This document shows, in pieces, positions 27,392-36,695 of a stretch of DNA of 64,000 nt. Where the stretch lies: contig JANRKB010000052.1 in NCBI GenBank assembly GCA_033763695.1, positions 1-64,000 of the forward strand, given 5' to 3'. The position numbers were made by a program, and so were the translations under genes. The stretch's first letter is position 1. Every line of letters starts with the position of its first letter. Source of the stretch: JANRKB01 sp033763695 (GTDB taxonomy: Bacteria > Planctomycetota > Phycisphaerae > Phycisphaerales > UBA1924). The notes beneath the pieces are model-generated. The model saw only the letters and a list, made by a program, of their open reading frames with translations, did no database searches and had not been told where the DNA came from.

Positions 27392-28975
27392 TCAGTCTGC
27401 TGCGCCGGGGCCGAGCGTGATGGCGTTCTTGCCGTGCTTCTTGCTGCACAGTTCGCGTTCGTCAGCGACGCGGAGCAGATCGGCGACGGTGACGCCGTCC
27501 CAAGGAAAGGTCGCCAAACCGCCGGAGATCGTGAGCGTGCCGGGGGCCTCATTCGCGAGCTTGGGGAAGCGATGGGCTTTCACGGCGGCCTGGAAGCGAT
27601 GGGCGATCTGCTCGACATGCATGGGGTGGCGGCTGGAGAGTTCGCGCGGGCCGTCGGGCTCGTTGAAGACGACGACGAACTCGTCGCCGCCGATGCGGCA
27701 GACGCGATCGGTCGGGCGGATGACGCTGCGCAGCATCTGGACGACTTCGCGCAGGATCTCATCGCCGGCGTCGTGGCCGTACTTGTCGTTGTAGGTTTTG
27801 AAGTTGTCGATGTCGAAGAGCAGGATCGTGACGGCGCGGCGTGCCTCGCGTGCGACCTTCATCGCGCTCTCGGTAAAGAGCTCGAAATAGCGTCGGTTCC
27901 ACGCGCCGGTGAGCGCATCGGTGAAGGCGGCGGCCCGCAACTGGGCGATCTGCTCGCCGACGCGCCACCATGCCGCGATGTCGTCCGCGGCGGCCTGCAT
28001 CAGTGCGTCGGAGCGTGCCGCACCCGTGAGCGTGCCCACGCGCTGGCCTTCCCACACGACGGCGAAACCTTCGGCGAGATCGCTGGAGGCGATGAAGTTG
28101 AGCGCTGGCTCGTTCAACGCCAGACGCCAGCGGGCGATCGCGGCATCGAGCGGCGAGCCGCCACGAAGAATCGCCTTGGCGATCGAGGCGTCGGCCACCG
28201 GCGCGGACGCAATGTTGGGCGTCGCAGGCTTGGCGGCTGCGTTCTTGGCGGTGGAGACCACGACCTTCGCGGGCGCGGCTTCTTGGCTGGATTCGGGCTT
28301 GGAGCTGGCCTTTGCGCTGGGATTGACGTTGGGATTGGCGTTGGACTTTGGCGCGGGTCGCGGCTCGTTTGTCGCGGCGGAGGCGGGCGTGAACGCGGGC
28401 GCTGCCATCGCGCCGCGGCCGGGCTCGAACATCGAGCGCAGGTACGCCGCGGCGGCCTGATCGCTGGGATCAACGACGCCGTCGAAGCCGCCGATGCTCT
28501 CGCCGCTGCTCACGACGCGCACGGCGGGATCGATGAGCTTGAGACTGCTGACAAACTGCTCGGGGGTTTCGGGCGTGTGCGCGTGCCGCCCCGGCATGGC
28601 GTCCTGCCCCACCACGACCACCGCGCGATTGGGCGTGAGTTCATCGGGCGGACAGGCGAGTTCGCCGATCGCGTCGACAGGGCGCTTCACGCGCGAGAGA
28701 TCGACGCCCGGATCATGCCGGAGCGTGGCATCGAGACCGGTCCGACCAACAAGGATGACGCGCACATCCCTCACGCTCTCTGGACCGTGATTTGGACCGC
28801 GATCGTCGGACTGAGCCGAACCCACCGACGCGGGCGTACCGGCAGCGTCGCGGCTGGGCGTCGCGCTGGTCGTGGCCGGTCTGGATCGTTCTGCGCCTGT
28901 CAAATCTCTCCCGTCGTTCCATCCCTGTGCTGCGTTGCCGCGGGGCCGAGGCCCACGCGTGCACTCGTCAACCAA
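27392..28975 (-). CDS. GGDEF-domain diguanylate cyclase
   Basis: The C-terminal 170 residues are a GGDEF domain with an intact RIGGDEF active site and an RPTD inhibitory I-site just before it. It should make cyclic di-GMP and be product-inhibited. The N-terminus is a diverged receiver-like segment (VRVILVGRTG...RAVVVVGQ...VRVVSSGES), then a long Pro/Ala/Lys linker and a short sensor-like domain. No signal peptide or membrane helix is evident. The start is uncertain: TTG 28975 is the longest form, and a TTG at 28903 has GGGAGAG upstream. The gene upstream also carries a receiver-like segment. Confidence 0.85.
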   Translation of the reverse strand: MVDECTRGPRPRGNAAQGWNDGRDLTGAERSRPATTSATPSRDAAGTPASVGSAQSDDRGPNHGPESVRDVRVILVGRTGLDATLRHDPGVDLSRVKRPVDAIGELACPPDELTPNRAVVVVGQDAMPGRHAHTPETPEQFVSSLKLIDPAVRVVSSGESIGGFDGVVDPSDQAAAAYLRSMFEPGRGAMAAPAFTPASAATNEPRPAPKSNANPNVNPSAKASSKPESSQEAAPAKVVVSTAKNAAAKPATPNIASAPVADASIAKAILRGGSPLDAAIARWRLALNEPALNFIASSDLAEGFAVVWEGQRVGTLTGAARSDALMQAAADDIAAWWRVGEQIAQLRAAAFTDALTGAWNRRYFELFTESAMKVAREARRAVTILLFDIDNFKTYNDKYGHDAGDEILREVVQMLRSVIRPTDRVCRIGGDEFVVVFNEPDGPRELSSRHPMHVEQIAHRFQAAVKAHRFPKLANEAPGTLTISGGLATFPWDGVTVADLLRVADERELCSKKHGKNAITLGPGAAD

Positions 28976-29040
28976 CCATACGACGCCCGCACCGCCGCGG
29001 ATCGCGCGACGGCCGGAACCAGCGGGGCCTGCCGCTGGCC

Positions 29041-29712
29041 CTACCGATGAGTCTGACCCGGACCGGGCTCATCCGCAAGCAGCATCGCAAGTTCTTCGTC
29101 ACTCAGAAGGCTGGAAAGCCCCTGGGAACCGCCCTCGCCCGGCTCGTCGGCCTCATTCTCGGACGGGGCAGGACGCACTTGGGGGTCGTCGGTCAACCGC
29201 AGCGTCGGCGGGGTGCGGACGGGCTGGATGCGTGGGCCGGCGGCGGGCACCGGGCGCGCCCCCGGAGGCGGCCCCGGCGGAGCGCTGCTGCGAAGCGTGA
29301 GATTGGGCGCTGAGATCATCACCGACACGGGCTGGAAGTGGCCCGGGCCGCTGCGCGCGGGCGGCTCGACGGCGTCGTCCGCCGGCGTTTCTTCGACGTC
29401 CTCGACGTAGGCCCGAAGCTGCGGCGATGCCGCGGGGTCGAACGTCCAGATCGTGAGCGAAGGGACGTAGCGATGGGCGGCGGCGACCAAAGCCCGGGCG
29501 TTGGCGTCGTCGTGCAGTCGGTCGAGCAACAGGACCACCGGCCCACCGCGGCGCGTGGCGAGGCACAGCCGCGCCATGGACTGCAGGCGATCGCTGGAGG
29601 GTTGAACGTGGACACGCCGGCGGCCCAAGGCCCCGAGGAGATCCGGGTCTGCCCCACTTCGGGGATGCAGCAAGACGCAGGCGGTGGGAAGGGCGGAAGT
29701 CACGGGCAGCAC
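29041..29712 (-). CDS. hypothetical protein with a receiver-like N-terminal domain
   Basis: About 223 aa. The first 110 residues show the alternating strand/helix pattern of a receiver domain (CVLLHPRSGADPDLLGAL..., VVLLLDRLHDDANARALV, LTIWTFDPAA), but the phosphoacceptor Asp is not evident. The remainder is Pro-rich and disordered and ends in a short acidic helix (LLSDEELAMLLADEPG). No ATG is available. GTG 29712 or GTG 29703 is the likely start, just inside the divergent promoter shared with the exported-protein gene at 29987. Codirectional with the GGDEF gene 65 bp downstream, so possibly one signalling operon. Confidence 0.6.
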   Translation of the reverse strand: MLPVTSALPTACVLLHPRSGADPDLLGALGRRRVHVQPSSDRLQSMARLCLATRRGGPVVLLLDRLHDDANARALVAAAHRYVPSLTIWTFDPAASPQLRAYVEDVEETPADDAVEPPARSGPGHFQPVSVMISAPNLTLRSSAPPGPPPGARPVPAAGPRIQPVRTPPTLRLTDDPQVRPAPSENEADEPGEGGSQGLSSLLSDEELAMLLADEPGPGQTHR

Positions 29713-29986
29713 TATACCGATTTGTGCGCGAGAGCGCGGCGAAGTTTGCGCCCAGATTCCGCCCCGGGTTGAGTCGAGAGCACGTCGCACTTTTCGAGCC
29801 GCGCAAGAAAGTCGTAGGGTCGGCGTGCCGCTCGACGCGAGAGTTCGGTTGAAGGTACTCTCGGGGGCTGTTCGTACGCTGAACGAGCGCGTCTGCAACC
29901 GCGGGCGGCGTTCACCAACAAGGTTCGGCGTGCCGCGCTCTTGTGAGCGGGCGCATTGCGGGTGGTCGACACTCAGGGAGGTTGAA

Positions 29987-31150
29987 ATGAATCGGATTCG
30001 GTCACTGACGGCGTCATCACTGCTCTCTGTCGGAATCCTGGGCGGCGCGTGCGGGCTGGCCATGGTCGCCGCGCCGAGTGTCGCTTTCGCGCAAGCGGGC
30101 GACAACCTCATCACCAAGGAAGGGATCATCACCGGCACGATGAACATCGACTTCCAGACGCGCACGCGTCTGGATACGTCGGGCGACCTCAAGCCCGGCA
30201 GCGCGGCGGTGGGTGTCGCGGACAAGTATGCGTTCGTGTTCCGCGTTGCCGACACGACGGAGTTCGCGGGCGAGATCACGCGCCAGCCGAACCTCTACAG
30301 CAAGGTGCTCGGCTCCAAGAAGCAGTCGGCGTTCCTTGGGTTCAATGTCAATCTGGCTGTGTTCAACCCCAAGGACCTGAAACAGAAGAAGACGGTCGGC
30401 AAGTGGGTCGGCCAAGTACCGGTGGATGCCGCAAGCGGTGCGTTTGATCTGGGCGCGGGCGACAAGGAGGGCGAACGCCGCCTGCGCATCGCGATCGACA
30501 CCGTCGGCAGCGCGAAGGGCTTTGTCGATGAGTTCCAGGGGCGACTGGTGGGCAAGGCCGAGAAGAAGGAAACGCTCGCGGCGTACACGTACAAGCGCGT
30601 GATCGGCACCAAGACCGTCGAGGTCGTGGTGAAGAAGTCCGACCCGATGCGCTTTGAGGGGCTGCGGCTCGCGAAGGGGCCCAGCGAGGTCTACCCCACC
30701 ACCGTCGTCAACGGGCGCCTTGACTACGACTACGAGACGGGCAACTGGTTCACCGACGGCATCCGCTTCCGCTATCAGATCGACGGCAAGGATGTCGAAG
30801 ACGTGATCACCGGCTCGATCAAGTGGGTCGAAGATCCCAATCGCGCAACCAACGGCAAGGGCGTCTACGACTTCAACCTTCGATTCAATGAAGAGAAGAA
30901 CAAGTCGGCCGCGACCGAGGCCGCCGCGTTCGACAAGCTGTCGAATGAGGATGCGTTCTTCGCCGTGGACAACACCGTGCCGAGCCTGACGGGCACGATC
31001 ACCTACACGGACACGATGATCGGCGGCGGCGAGACGCCGGCGAGCAGCAAGGTGGAGTACAACCTGAACGCCAACAAGCTGACAAAGCAGCAGGTGGTGA
31101 ACTTCTTCAAGCTGTGGCTGATTGCCGTCGGCCCGACCAACGACGAGTGA
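29987..31150 (+). CDS. exported hypothetical protein
   Basis: A 387-aa protein with a Sec signal peptide (charged MNRIR, hydrophobic core, cleavage near AFA-QA at residue 36). The mature part is beta-rich and evenly charged, with no cysteines in a catalytic pattern. No family is recognised. The ATG at 29987 is preceded by AGGGAGG at good spacing. A hairpin (GTGCCGC/GCGGCAC) lies 45-75 bp after the stop. It is followed by the amine oxidase gene 140 bp downstream on the same strand. Confidence 0.75.
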   Translation: MNRIRSLTASSLLSVGILGGACGLAMVAAPSVAFAQAGDNLITKEGIITGTMNIDFQTRTRLDTSGDLKPGSAAVGVADKYAFVFRVADTTEFAGEITRQPNLYSKVLGSKKQSAFLGFNVNLAVFNPKDLKQKKTVGKWVGQVPVDAASGAFDLGAGDKEGERRLRIAIDTVGSAKGFVDEFQGRLVGKAEKKETLAAYTYKRVIGTKTVEVVVKKSDPMRFEGLRLAKGPSEVYPTTVVNGRLDYDYETGNWFTDGIRFRYQIDGKDVEDVITGSIKWVEDPNRATNGKGVYDFNLRFNEEKNKSAATEAAAFDKLSNEDAFFAVDNTVPSLTGTITYTDTMIGGGETPASSKVEYNLNANKLTKQQVVNFFKLWLIAVGPTNDE

Positions 31151-31289
31151 TCCATCGCGACTGATCGCGCCGCATGAGGCGCTGTGACAGATGCCCGTGC
31201 CGCCCGCCTGACCGCGAGCGGCACGCTTGGACTGAGTTTGCCGCACGACCGAGCGCGGCCACGGACTGCACCCAGGGGAGCATTACGCC

Positions 31290-32765
31290 ATGTCGATCTC
31301 GCTGTACGCGTCACTGATTCGTCGCCACGACAAGGATCGCGTCAACGCCATCTCGCGGCGTGAGATGCTGAAGGCATCGGCGGCGTTTGGCGCCGGCTTG
31401 CTCTTGAGCACGCATGCGTTCGCGCGCCGCCCAGCGATTGCCGGGCGCAGCGTCGTGATCATCGGAGCGGGGTTCGCCGGGCTGGCGTGTGGACATGAAC
31501 TGAAGGCCGCGGGGTATGACGTGACAATCGTGGACGTGCGCGACCGGGTGGGCGGGCGTGTGCTGACGCTGCACGACCTCTTGCCGGGGAAGTACATCGA
31601 GGGCGGCGCGGAACTCATCGGGTCCAACCATCCGCTGTGGGTGGCGTACGCAGAGAAGTTCGGACTGACATTCACCGACTTGAGTGAAGACGAAACGCTT
31701 GATGCGCCGGTGATTCTCGACGGCAAGCGGCTGAGCAACGACGACGCCGCGAAGTTGTACGAGGAGATGAAGCCGGTCGAGACGGAGTTCAACAAACTGG
31801 CCGCCGAGATCAACGCCGACGAGCCGTGGACGAGCAAGGACGCCAAGGAACTCGACGCGCGTTCGACCGCGGACTGGCTGAGCAAGCTCGGCGTTGATCC
31901 GCTGGGCGTGAAGGGCTTTGCCGCGACGCTCACGAGCGACAACGGCGTGGCGTGCGACAGGCAGTCGCTGCTGGGCATGCTGACAGCCGTCAAGGGCGGC
32001 GGGCTGGAGAAGTACTGGTCCGACAGCGAGGTCTATCGCTGCAAGGGCGGGAATCAGCAGCTTGCGACCAAGCTGGCGGAGGCGATCGGGATGGATCGCA
32101 TCGTGCTCGGTCTGGCGGTGAAGAAGGTGACGTTCTCCAGCAGCGGCGTGAGCGTCAAGTGTGCGGATGGGCGCGAGATCAGCGCGGACGATGTTGTGGT
32201 TGCGTGCGCCCCCGCCGTGTGGAGCAAGATCGAGTTCACGCCCGGCCTGCCCTCGAGCCTGCGGCCGCAGATGGGCGTGAACATCAAGAACCTCATGACG
32301 CTCAAGAAGCCGGTGTGGCAGGAAAGCAAACTGAGCCAGTACCTGCTGAGCGACGGTGAAGTGACGATGACATGGAACGGTACCGACGGCCAGAAAGAAG
32401 ACGATGGCTGCGTGCTGACGTGCTTCTCGGGCGGCCCGGGTGCCGAGAAGATCCTTGAGAAGCCTTCGGAACTGCGCCGTGCCGAGTATGTGAAGCAGAT
32501 GGACGCGGTGTATCCGGGCGTGGCGGAGGCGGTGACAGGCCAGCGGTTCATGGATTGGCCGCGTGAGCCTTGGACGATGGCGAGCTATTCGTTCCCCGCG
32601 CCGGGACAGGTGACGACGATGGGGCCGGTGCTGCGCCAGGGCCTGGGGCGGCTGCACTTTGCGGGCGAACACTGCTGCTACAAGTTCGTCGGCTACATGG
32701 AAGGCGCGCTGGACTCGGGCGTGGCGGTGGCGCGGCGGATGGCGGCGCGTGACAAGGTGAAGTGA
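31290..32765 (+). CDS. Tat-exported flavin amine oxidase family protein
   Basis: A 491-aa FAD-dependent oxidoreductase of the monoamine oxidase type. The Tat signal is ISRREMLKASAAFGAG (twin Arg at residues 23-24). The Rossmann FAD motif follows (VVIIGAGFAGLACGHEL), then the second ADP contact GGRV, and the C-terminal FAD block FAGEHCCYKFVGYMEGAL, in which the pair Cys-Cys replaces the more usual residues. Such enzymes oxidise amines or related substrates in the periplasm; the substrate is unknown. ATG 31290 has AGGGGAG upstream. Its stop overlaps a possible early start of the next gene, suggesting one operon. Confidence 0.9.
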   Translation: MSISLYASLIRRHDKDRVNAISRREMLKASAAFGAGLLLSTHAFARRPAIAGRSVVIIGAGFAGLACGHELKAAGYDVTIVDVRDRVGGRVLTLHDLLPGKYIEGGAELIGSNHPLWVAYAEKFGLTFTDLSEDETLDAPVILDGKRLSNDDAAKLYEEMKPVETEFNKLAAEINADEPWTSKDAKELDARSTADWLSKLGVDPLGVKGFAATLTSDNGVACDRQSLLGMLTAVKGGGLEKYWSDSEVYRCKGGNQQLATKLAEAIGMDRIVLGLAVKKVTFSSSGVSVKCADGREISADDVVVACAPAVWSKIEFTPGLPSSLRPQMGVNIKNLMTLKKPVWQESKLSQYLLSDGEVTMTWNGTDGQKEDDGCVLTCFSGGPGAEKILEKPSELRRAEYVKQMDAVYPGVAEAVTGQRFMDWPREPWTMASYSFPAPGQVTTMGPVLRQGLGRLHFAGEHCCYKFVGYMEGALDSGVAVARRMAARDKVK

Positions 32766-32836
32766 GCGGCTGCAACGAGGCTCGAAGTCATGACGGCGCA
32801 CGGCGGTGCCGGGAACGCGGGATGGAGGCTTTTGGG

Positions 32837-33520
32837 ATGAGTGACGAGCACACTCCCGCGATCTGGACGGCTGTCGACATGTATTTGTGCGAGACGCTCT
32901 TGGGGCACGACGCAGTACTGGCAGCCGCGCTTGCACGCAGCGAGGCGGCAGGGCTACCGCCGATCCATGTGGCGCCGAATCAGGGCGCGCTGCTGATGTT
33001 GCTCGCGCAGAGCGTCGGAGCGCAGCGGATTCTGGAACTTGGCACACTGGGCGGATACAGCACGATCTGGCTGGCGCGGGCGTTGCCGCTGCACGGGCGA
33101 GTGATCACCGTGGAGATGGACGAGAAGCATGCGCAGGTGGCGCGCGAGAACATGGCCGCGGCGGGGCTGAGCATGCGGGTGGATGTGCGGCACGGTCGTT
33201 GCCGCGATGTGCTGGACGAGTTGGTGCGTGAGAACGTGCCTCGCTTTGATCTGACGTTCATCGATGCGGACAAGCAGAGCGCGCCCGAGTACTTCCGCAA
33301 GGCGCTTGAGTTGTCGCGGCAAGGCTCCCTGATCGTTGTGGACAACGTGGTGCGGGACGGCGACGTGGCCAATGCGAACTCGACGGACGCCCGCACGCAA
33401 GGCGTGCAAGAGTGCCTGGCGATGATGGGACGCGAACCTCGCGTGCAAGCGACGGCGATCCAGACCGTGGGCAGCAAGGGCTACGACGGCTTTGCGGTTG
33501 CGCGCGTCATCGGCGCGTGA
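32837..33520 (+). CDS. class I SAM-dependent O-methyltransferase
   Basis: A 227-aa O-methyltransferase of the catechol/caffeoyl-CoA type. The SAM motif is ILELGTLGGYSTIWLA, the acidic SAM contact is VEMDEKHA, and the metal-binding block is DLTFIDADKQ with VVDNVVRDG downstream. Length and order match this divalent-metal family. The ATG at 32837 has GGAGG 8 nt upstream; the earlier GTG at 32762 overlaps the amine oxidase stop and is less likely. Probably co-transcribed with the amine oxidase. The methyl acceptor is unknown. Confidence 0.92.
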   Translation: MSDEHTPAIWTAVDMYLCETLLGHDAVLAAALARSEAAGLPPIHVAPNQGALLMLLAQSVGAQRILELGTLGGYSTIWLARALPLHGRVITVEMDEKHAQVARENMAAAGLSMRVDVRHGRCRDVLDELVRENVPRFDLTFIDADKQSAPEYFRKALELSRQGSLIVVDNVVRDGDVANANSTDARTQGVQECLAMMGREPRVQATAIQTVGSKGYDGFAVARVIGA

Positions 33521-33571
33521 ACGGAAGGGCTCGTGCGCGAGCGGCAACGAGTTCGCATTCACTGATGTGCT

Positions 33572-33610
33572 CAAAAAGAAAACCGCCCGACGCTTGTGGG
33601 CGTCGGGCGG
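33572..33610 (-). terminator. rho-independent terminator of the porin gene
   Basis: On the minus strand, 10-bp arms CCGCCCGACG/CGTCGGGCGG (33583-33592 and 33601-33610) enclose an 8-nt loop and are followed by TTTTCTTTTT. It lies 43 bp after the porin stop. The stem also sits 50 bp past the convergent methyltransferase stop and could help end that transcript. Confidence 0.9.
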
Positions 33611-33652
33611 TGAGACTTCACAAATCAGACGGTGATGAAACCGTAGTCCGAT

Positions 33653-35044
33653 TTAGAACAGGAGCTGGAACTGGAGGCGGAGGGCAACCTCGCCCGAGTC
33701 GCCATCGCCGAGCACGCCGTTGTTCGTGCCGCCGCCACCGCGGATGAACGGCCCGATGTTCTGGGTGCTGGCGGTCTGGACCGCGTTGTTGACGAGGCCT
33801 GCGTTCTCGTTGAGCGAGATCACCGCGTCAGCCGTGACCTTGGCGGCGTGGCTGTCGGGGATGATGTAGTAGTTGGCGCCGACGGTCAGGAAGTGGAAGT
33901 CGGAGGGGTCGAGCTCGTTACCAGCGCCGACGCCGGTGGACTCGCTGTCAGCGAAGATGCCTTCGTAGCGGGCGAAGATCTCGGCCTGCTCGGAGACGAA
34001 CACGCCGCCCTGGATGAGGAGGCTGTAGGTGCTGATGCTGTTGCGGGCGTCGCCGTCGGTCGTGGTACCGGTGAACGCGGCGAAGGCGTTCCAGCCGGCG
34101 CCTTCGAGGCTGCCGTCGAGGGTGTAGAGGGTCGACTCGTTGCCGAGGGTCGCGTTGGAAGCGTTGTCGCCGTTACCGCTGTTGCCACCCTGCTCCCAGT
34201 GGATGCCACCGCCGACCATCGCGGCGAAGTCCTGGCTGCGGAAGCTGGTGAAGTCGTTGAAGCGGCTCCAGTCGCCGGCGAACTTGAACTCGCCACGGAG
34301 GCTGAGGGCGTAGTCAGCCTCGAAGCGGCTGTTGTAGTCCGTGTTGGCCGAGGTGACGCCGTCACCGAAGTCCGCCATCATGCGGAACGATTCGGCGGTG
34401 TAGCCGACTTCGATGCCCTGAGTGCGGCCCGGGGTGAAGAGGCCGTTGATGACCGAGGTGCCAGCGGCGAGGCTGTACTCATCGCCCACGATTTCCTCGC
34501 GGACGGTGGGGAGCTTGAACTGGCCCCACTTGACGTACATGCCGTTGTCGTACTTGTACTGGCCGTACGCGTCCTCGAGCACGAAGCCCGAGTTGGTGGT
34601 GCCGCTCTGGTTGCCGCTGTTGTCGAAGGTGTTCTGCGAGGCGCCGCTGACCAGGGCGCTGACCTTGAAGGTGAGGTCAGGGTTGTGGATGTTGCCGCTG
34701 AAGCTCAGGCGGGTGATGGGGTTGTTGAAGCCCATGGTGAGCGAATCGTCCTTGTTGACGTTCGTCGCGCCGGGGCCGGTGCCCTGAACGCCGTCGCTGC
34801 GGCTGTCGAGGGTGTAACGGAACTGCACCGTGCCGCCGATCGTGAGCTTGTAGTTGCCGCTCTGATCGGAGATGGTGAAGCCGTTGCTGCCCGAGGCCGC
34901 GGGGGCCAGGAGGCTGCTGCGGGTCTGCGCGTCGGCCGCCAGCTCAGCGCTGTAAGCGCGGCTCTGGTCGGGGTTCTGCGCGAAGGCCGGGGCGACGCTG
35001 AGGGCGGCGCCGGCAACGAACACGATCTTGCTGATCTTCGTCAT
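33653..35044 (-). CDS. outer-membrane porin (phosphate-selective porin O/P-like)
   Basis: A 463-aa protein with a signal peptide (cleavage near AFA-QNP, residue 22), then alternating amphipathic beta strands and Gly/Asn/Asp-rich loops (16-18-strand barrel by eye), and a C-terminal strand ending in Phe (RLQFQLLF), the outer-membrane assembly signal. The N-terminal region (KLTIGGTVQFRYTLDSR) resembles OprO/OprP-type porins. ATG 35044 has GAGGAG 9 nt upstream. A strong terminator follows. A PhoB-type regulator gene starts divergently 760 bp away, consistent with but not proving phosphate control. Confidence 0.85.
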   Translation of the reverse strand: MTKISKIVFVAGAALSVAPAFAQNPDQSRAYSAELAADAQTRSSLLAPAASGSNGFTISDQSGNYKLTIGGTVQFRYTLDSRSDGVQGTGPGATNVNKDDSLTMGFNNPITRLSFSGNIHNPDLTFKVSALVSGASQNTFDNSGNQSGTTNSGFVLEDAYGQYKYDNGMYVKWGQFKLPTVREEIVGDEYSLAAGTSVINGLFTPGRTQGIEVGYTAESFRMMADFGDGVTSANTDYNSRFEADYALSLRGEFKFAGDWSRFNDFTSFRSQDFAAMVGGGIHWEQGGNSGNGDNASNATLGNESTLYTLDGSLEGAGWNAFAAFTGTTTDGDARNSISTYSLLIQGGVFVSEQAEIFARYEGIFADSESTGVGAGNELDPSDFHFLTVGANYYIIPDSHAAKVTADAVISLNENAGLVNNAVQTASTQNIGPFIRGGGGTNNGVLGDGDSGEVALRLQFQLLF

Positions 35045-35804
35045 CTTGAGAAACTCCTCAAAAGGGGGCCGGGCGCACGTCTCCAAGCACGCCAGGCTGT
35101 CAACACCGTCCGATCGAGAGTTCGGGCGAGCGCCCGATCCCTCGGACAACGACTCTTTCACCGGTCCATCCGGTGCCTCCCATCACGAGGCTGACATCGC
35201 CTCGCGAACTGCCTGTCGTGGCTCTGCGTCTGCGGGTGGTGCGATCCACCTGCGTCTGCTTTGCCCGCGTCAGGCCCGGGACGCTCCGCGTCGACCGGCA
35301 CACTCAAGGCTCCGAACCTTCGCTCCAGACCTTGGCAGGATTCTGCCGCAGTCCGCACGCGACTCGCGTGCGTCCGATCCGATGAGCCCACAAGCCGGAC
35401 CGGCTTACCGGACGAGACCTCGTCCAGGGTCGAAAGCGTACCCACGCTGATTAGCGAGTGCAAACTCGCCGCTTCGGTTTTTCGGCTGATGCCCGCCCCG
35501 GACAGGACTTTTGACTCTGATTCCGAGCGTTTTCACGCAAATAACTCGCTCAATACCGTGTATAAACCGATCATCTGTCCACAATTTCCCCCAACAGCAC
35601 GCCCCAGAATTCCGGCGCGGCGGCGCGGGACGGCACGGTCTGAGGCGGATTTGCGGGGTCGTTCGCGGGACGCGAAGCGGAGTGGACCTGCCCATTCGTG
35701 TTGATTTCACACAACGCAAACAGTTCAACACTGGTCAAGCACCGGGCAGTTCTTTACCCTTGGCTCCGAAGCCTTTGGATCAGAGTCTCGTCCCCCCCTC
35801 TCGC
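35045..35804. other. 760-bp divergent regulatory region, no gene seen
   Basis: This lies between the porin and the PhoB-type regulator, which are transcribed away from each other. ORFs here are short and unlike known proteins. Visible structure: a palindrome AAGCCGG-A-CCGGCTT near 35390-35405, and a GCGAG/CTCGC stem with a T5 run downstream (35453-35482, plus strand). Base composition becomes A/T-richer from about 35500, as expected for promoters. I cannot assign specific -10/-35 or Pho-box sites with confidence. Confidence 0.4.
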
Positions 35805-36524
35805 ATGCCCGACGCCAAGCACATTCTGGTGGTGGACGACGAGCGCGACCTTGTCGAGTTGCTCACGTACAACCTGAAGAAGGCTGGTTACCAGACCTCT
35901 GCGGCCCACTCGGGCCGGGCCGGTTTGGAGCTGGCACTGCGGGCCACCCCCGACCTGATCGTGCTGGATGTGATGCTGCCCGAGCTTTCGGGCACCGAAA
36001 TCGTCACCCGCCTGCGGGCCAACCCGGGCACGGCAACCACGCCCATCATTCTGCTCACCGCCAAGACTGAAGAGATCGATCAACTGGTCGGGCTGGCGGT
36101 CGGGGCTGATGACTATGTGACCAAGCCATTCTCGACGAAGGTGCTGATCGCGCGGATTGACGCGATGCTCCGCCGCACCCGCAAGCCCAGCGACGCCAAG
36201 GGCGTGCTGAGCCTCGGGCCGATCGAGGTGCATACCGACACGCACGAGGCGTTCGTCGACGGCCAACCGATCAAGCTGACGCTCACCGAGTTCAAGATCC
36301 TCTCCAGCCTGCTCCAGGCCCAGGGCAAGGTGCTGTCGCGCTCCATCCTGATGTCCAAGGCGATGGGGCCGGGCGTCACCGTCACGGAGCGCACCATCGA
36401 CGTTCACGTCACCAGCATCCGCAAGAAACTCAACGACCACGCGCCGATCGTCCGCACCGTGCGCGGCGTGGGCTATCGCGCCACGCTCGAGCCCGAACCG
36501 GGTGACGTAGACGCGAGCGTTTAA
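35805..36524 (+). CDS. PhoB/OmpR-family response regulator
   Basis: A 239-aa two-component regulator. The receiver domain has the acidic pocket DDE at 11-13, phosphoacceptor Asp55 in VLDVMLP and the conserved Lys107 in VTKPF. The C-terminal winged helix (about 140-230) ends in the DNA-contact and hairpin block TERTIDVHVTSIRKKL...VRTVRGVGYRA. PhoB-type regulators bind tandem direct repeats upstream of target genes. No histidine kinase is next to it, so it is an orphan in this window. The ATG at 35805 matches the usual receiver start. The nearest neighbour is the divergent porin. Confidence 0.93.
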   Translation: MPDAKHILVVDDERDLVELLTYNLKKAGYQTSAAHSGRAGLELALRATPDLIVLDVMLPELSGTEIVTRLRANPGTATTPIILLTAKTEEIDQLVGLAVGADDYVTKPFSTKVLIARIDAMLRRTRKPSDAKGVLSLGPIEVHTDTHEAFVDGQPIKLTLTEFKILSSLLQAQGKVLSRSILMSKAMGPGVTVTERTIDVHVTSIRKKLNDHAPIVRTVRGVGYRATLEPEPGDVDASV

Positions 36525-36601
36525 CGCCAACACGCTGTGAACGTGCGTCCTGCTGCGTTGATGCGAGATCGATGTCCACGCGCTGACGTCAAGGCACCAA
36601 A

Positions 36602-36642
36602 AAGCAGCATCGAAGTCCCTGGAGGGGACTTCGATGGTGCGG
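36602..36642. repeat. dispersed palindrome, diverged copy of the 25.4-kb family
   Basis: GCAGCATCGAAGTCCC, short loop, GGGACTTCGATGGTGCGGG. The 12-bp stem (36608-36619 with 36625-36636) differs in its middle bases from the 25.4-kb copies, but the outer flanks (GCAGCA... and ...GGTGCGG) match. It lies just after the PhoB-type gene and before the convergent rne stop. Confidence 0.6.
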
Positions 36643-36695
36643 GAGTTCACTTCCGTCGCTTGAGTGTCGAGCGCGCGCGGGAGGCGGAATCCGTC

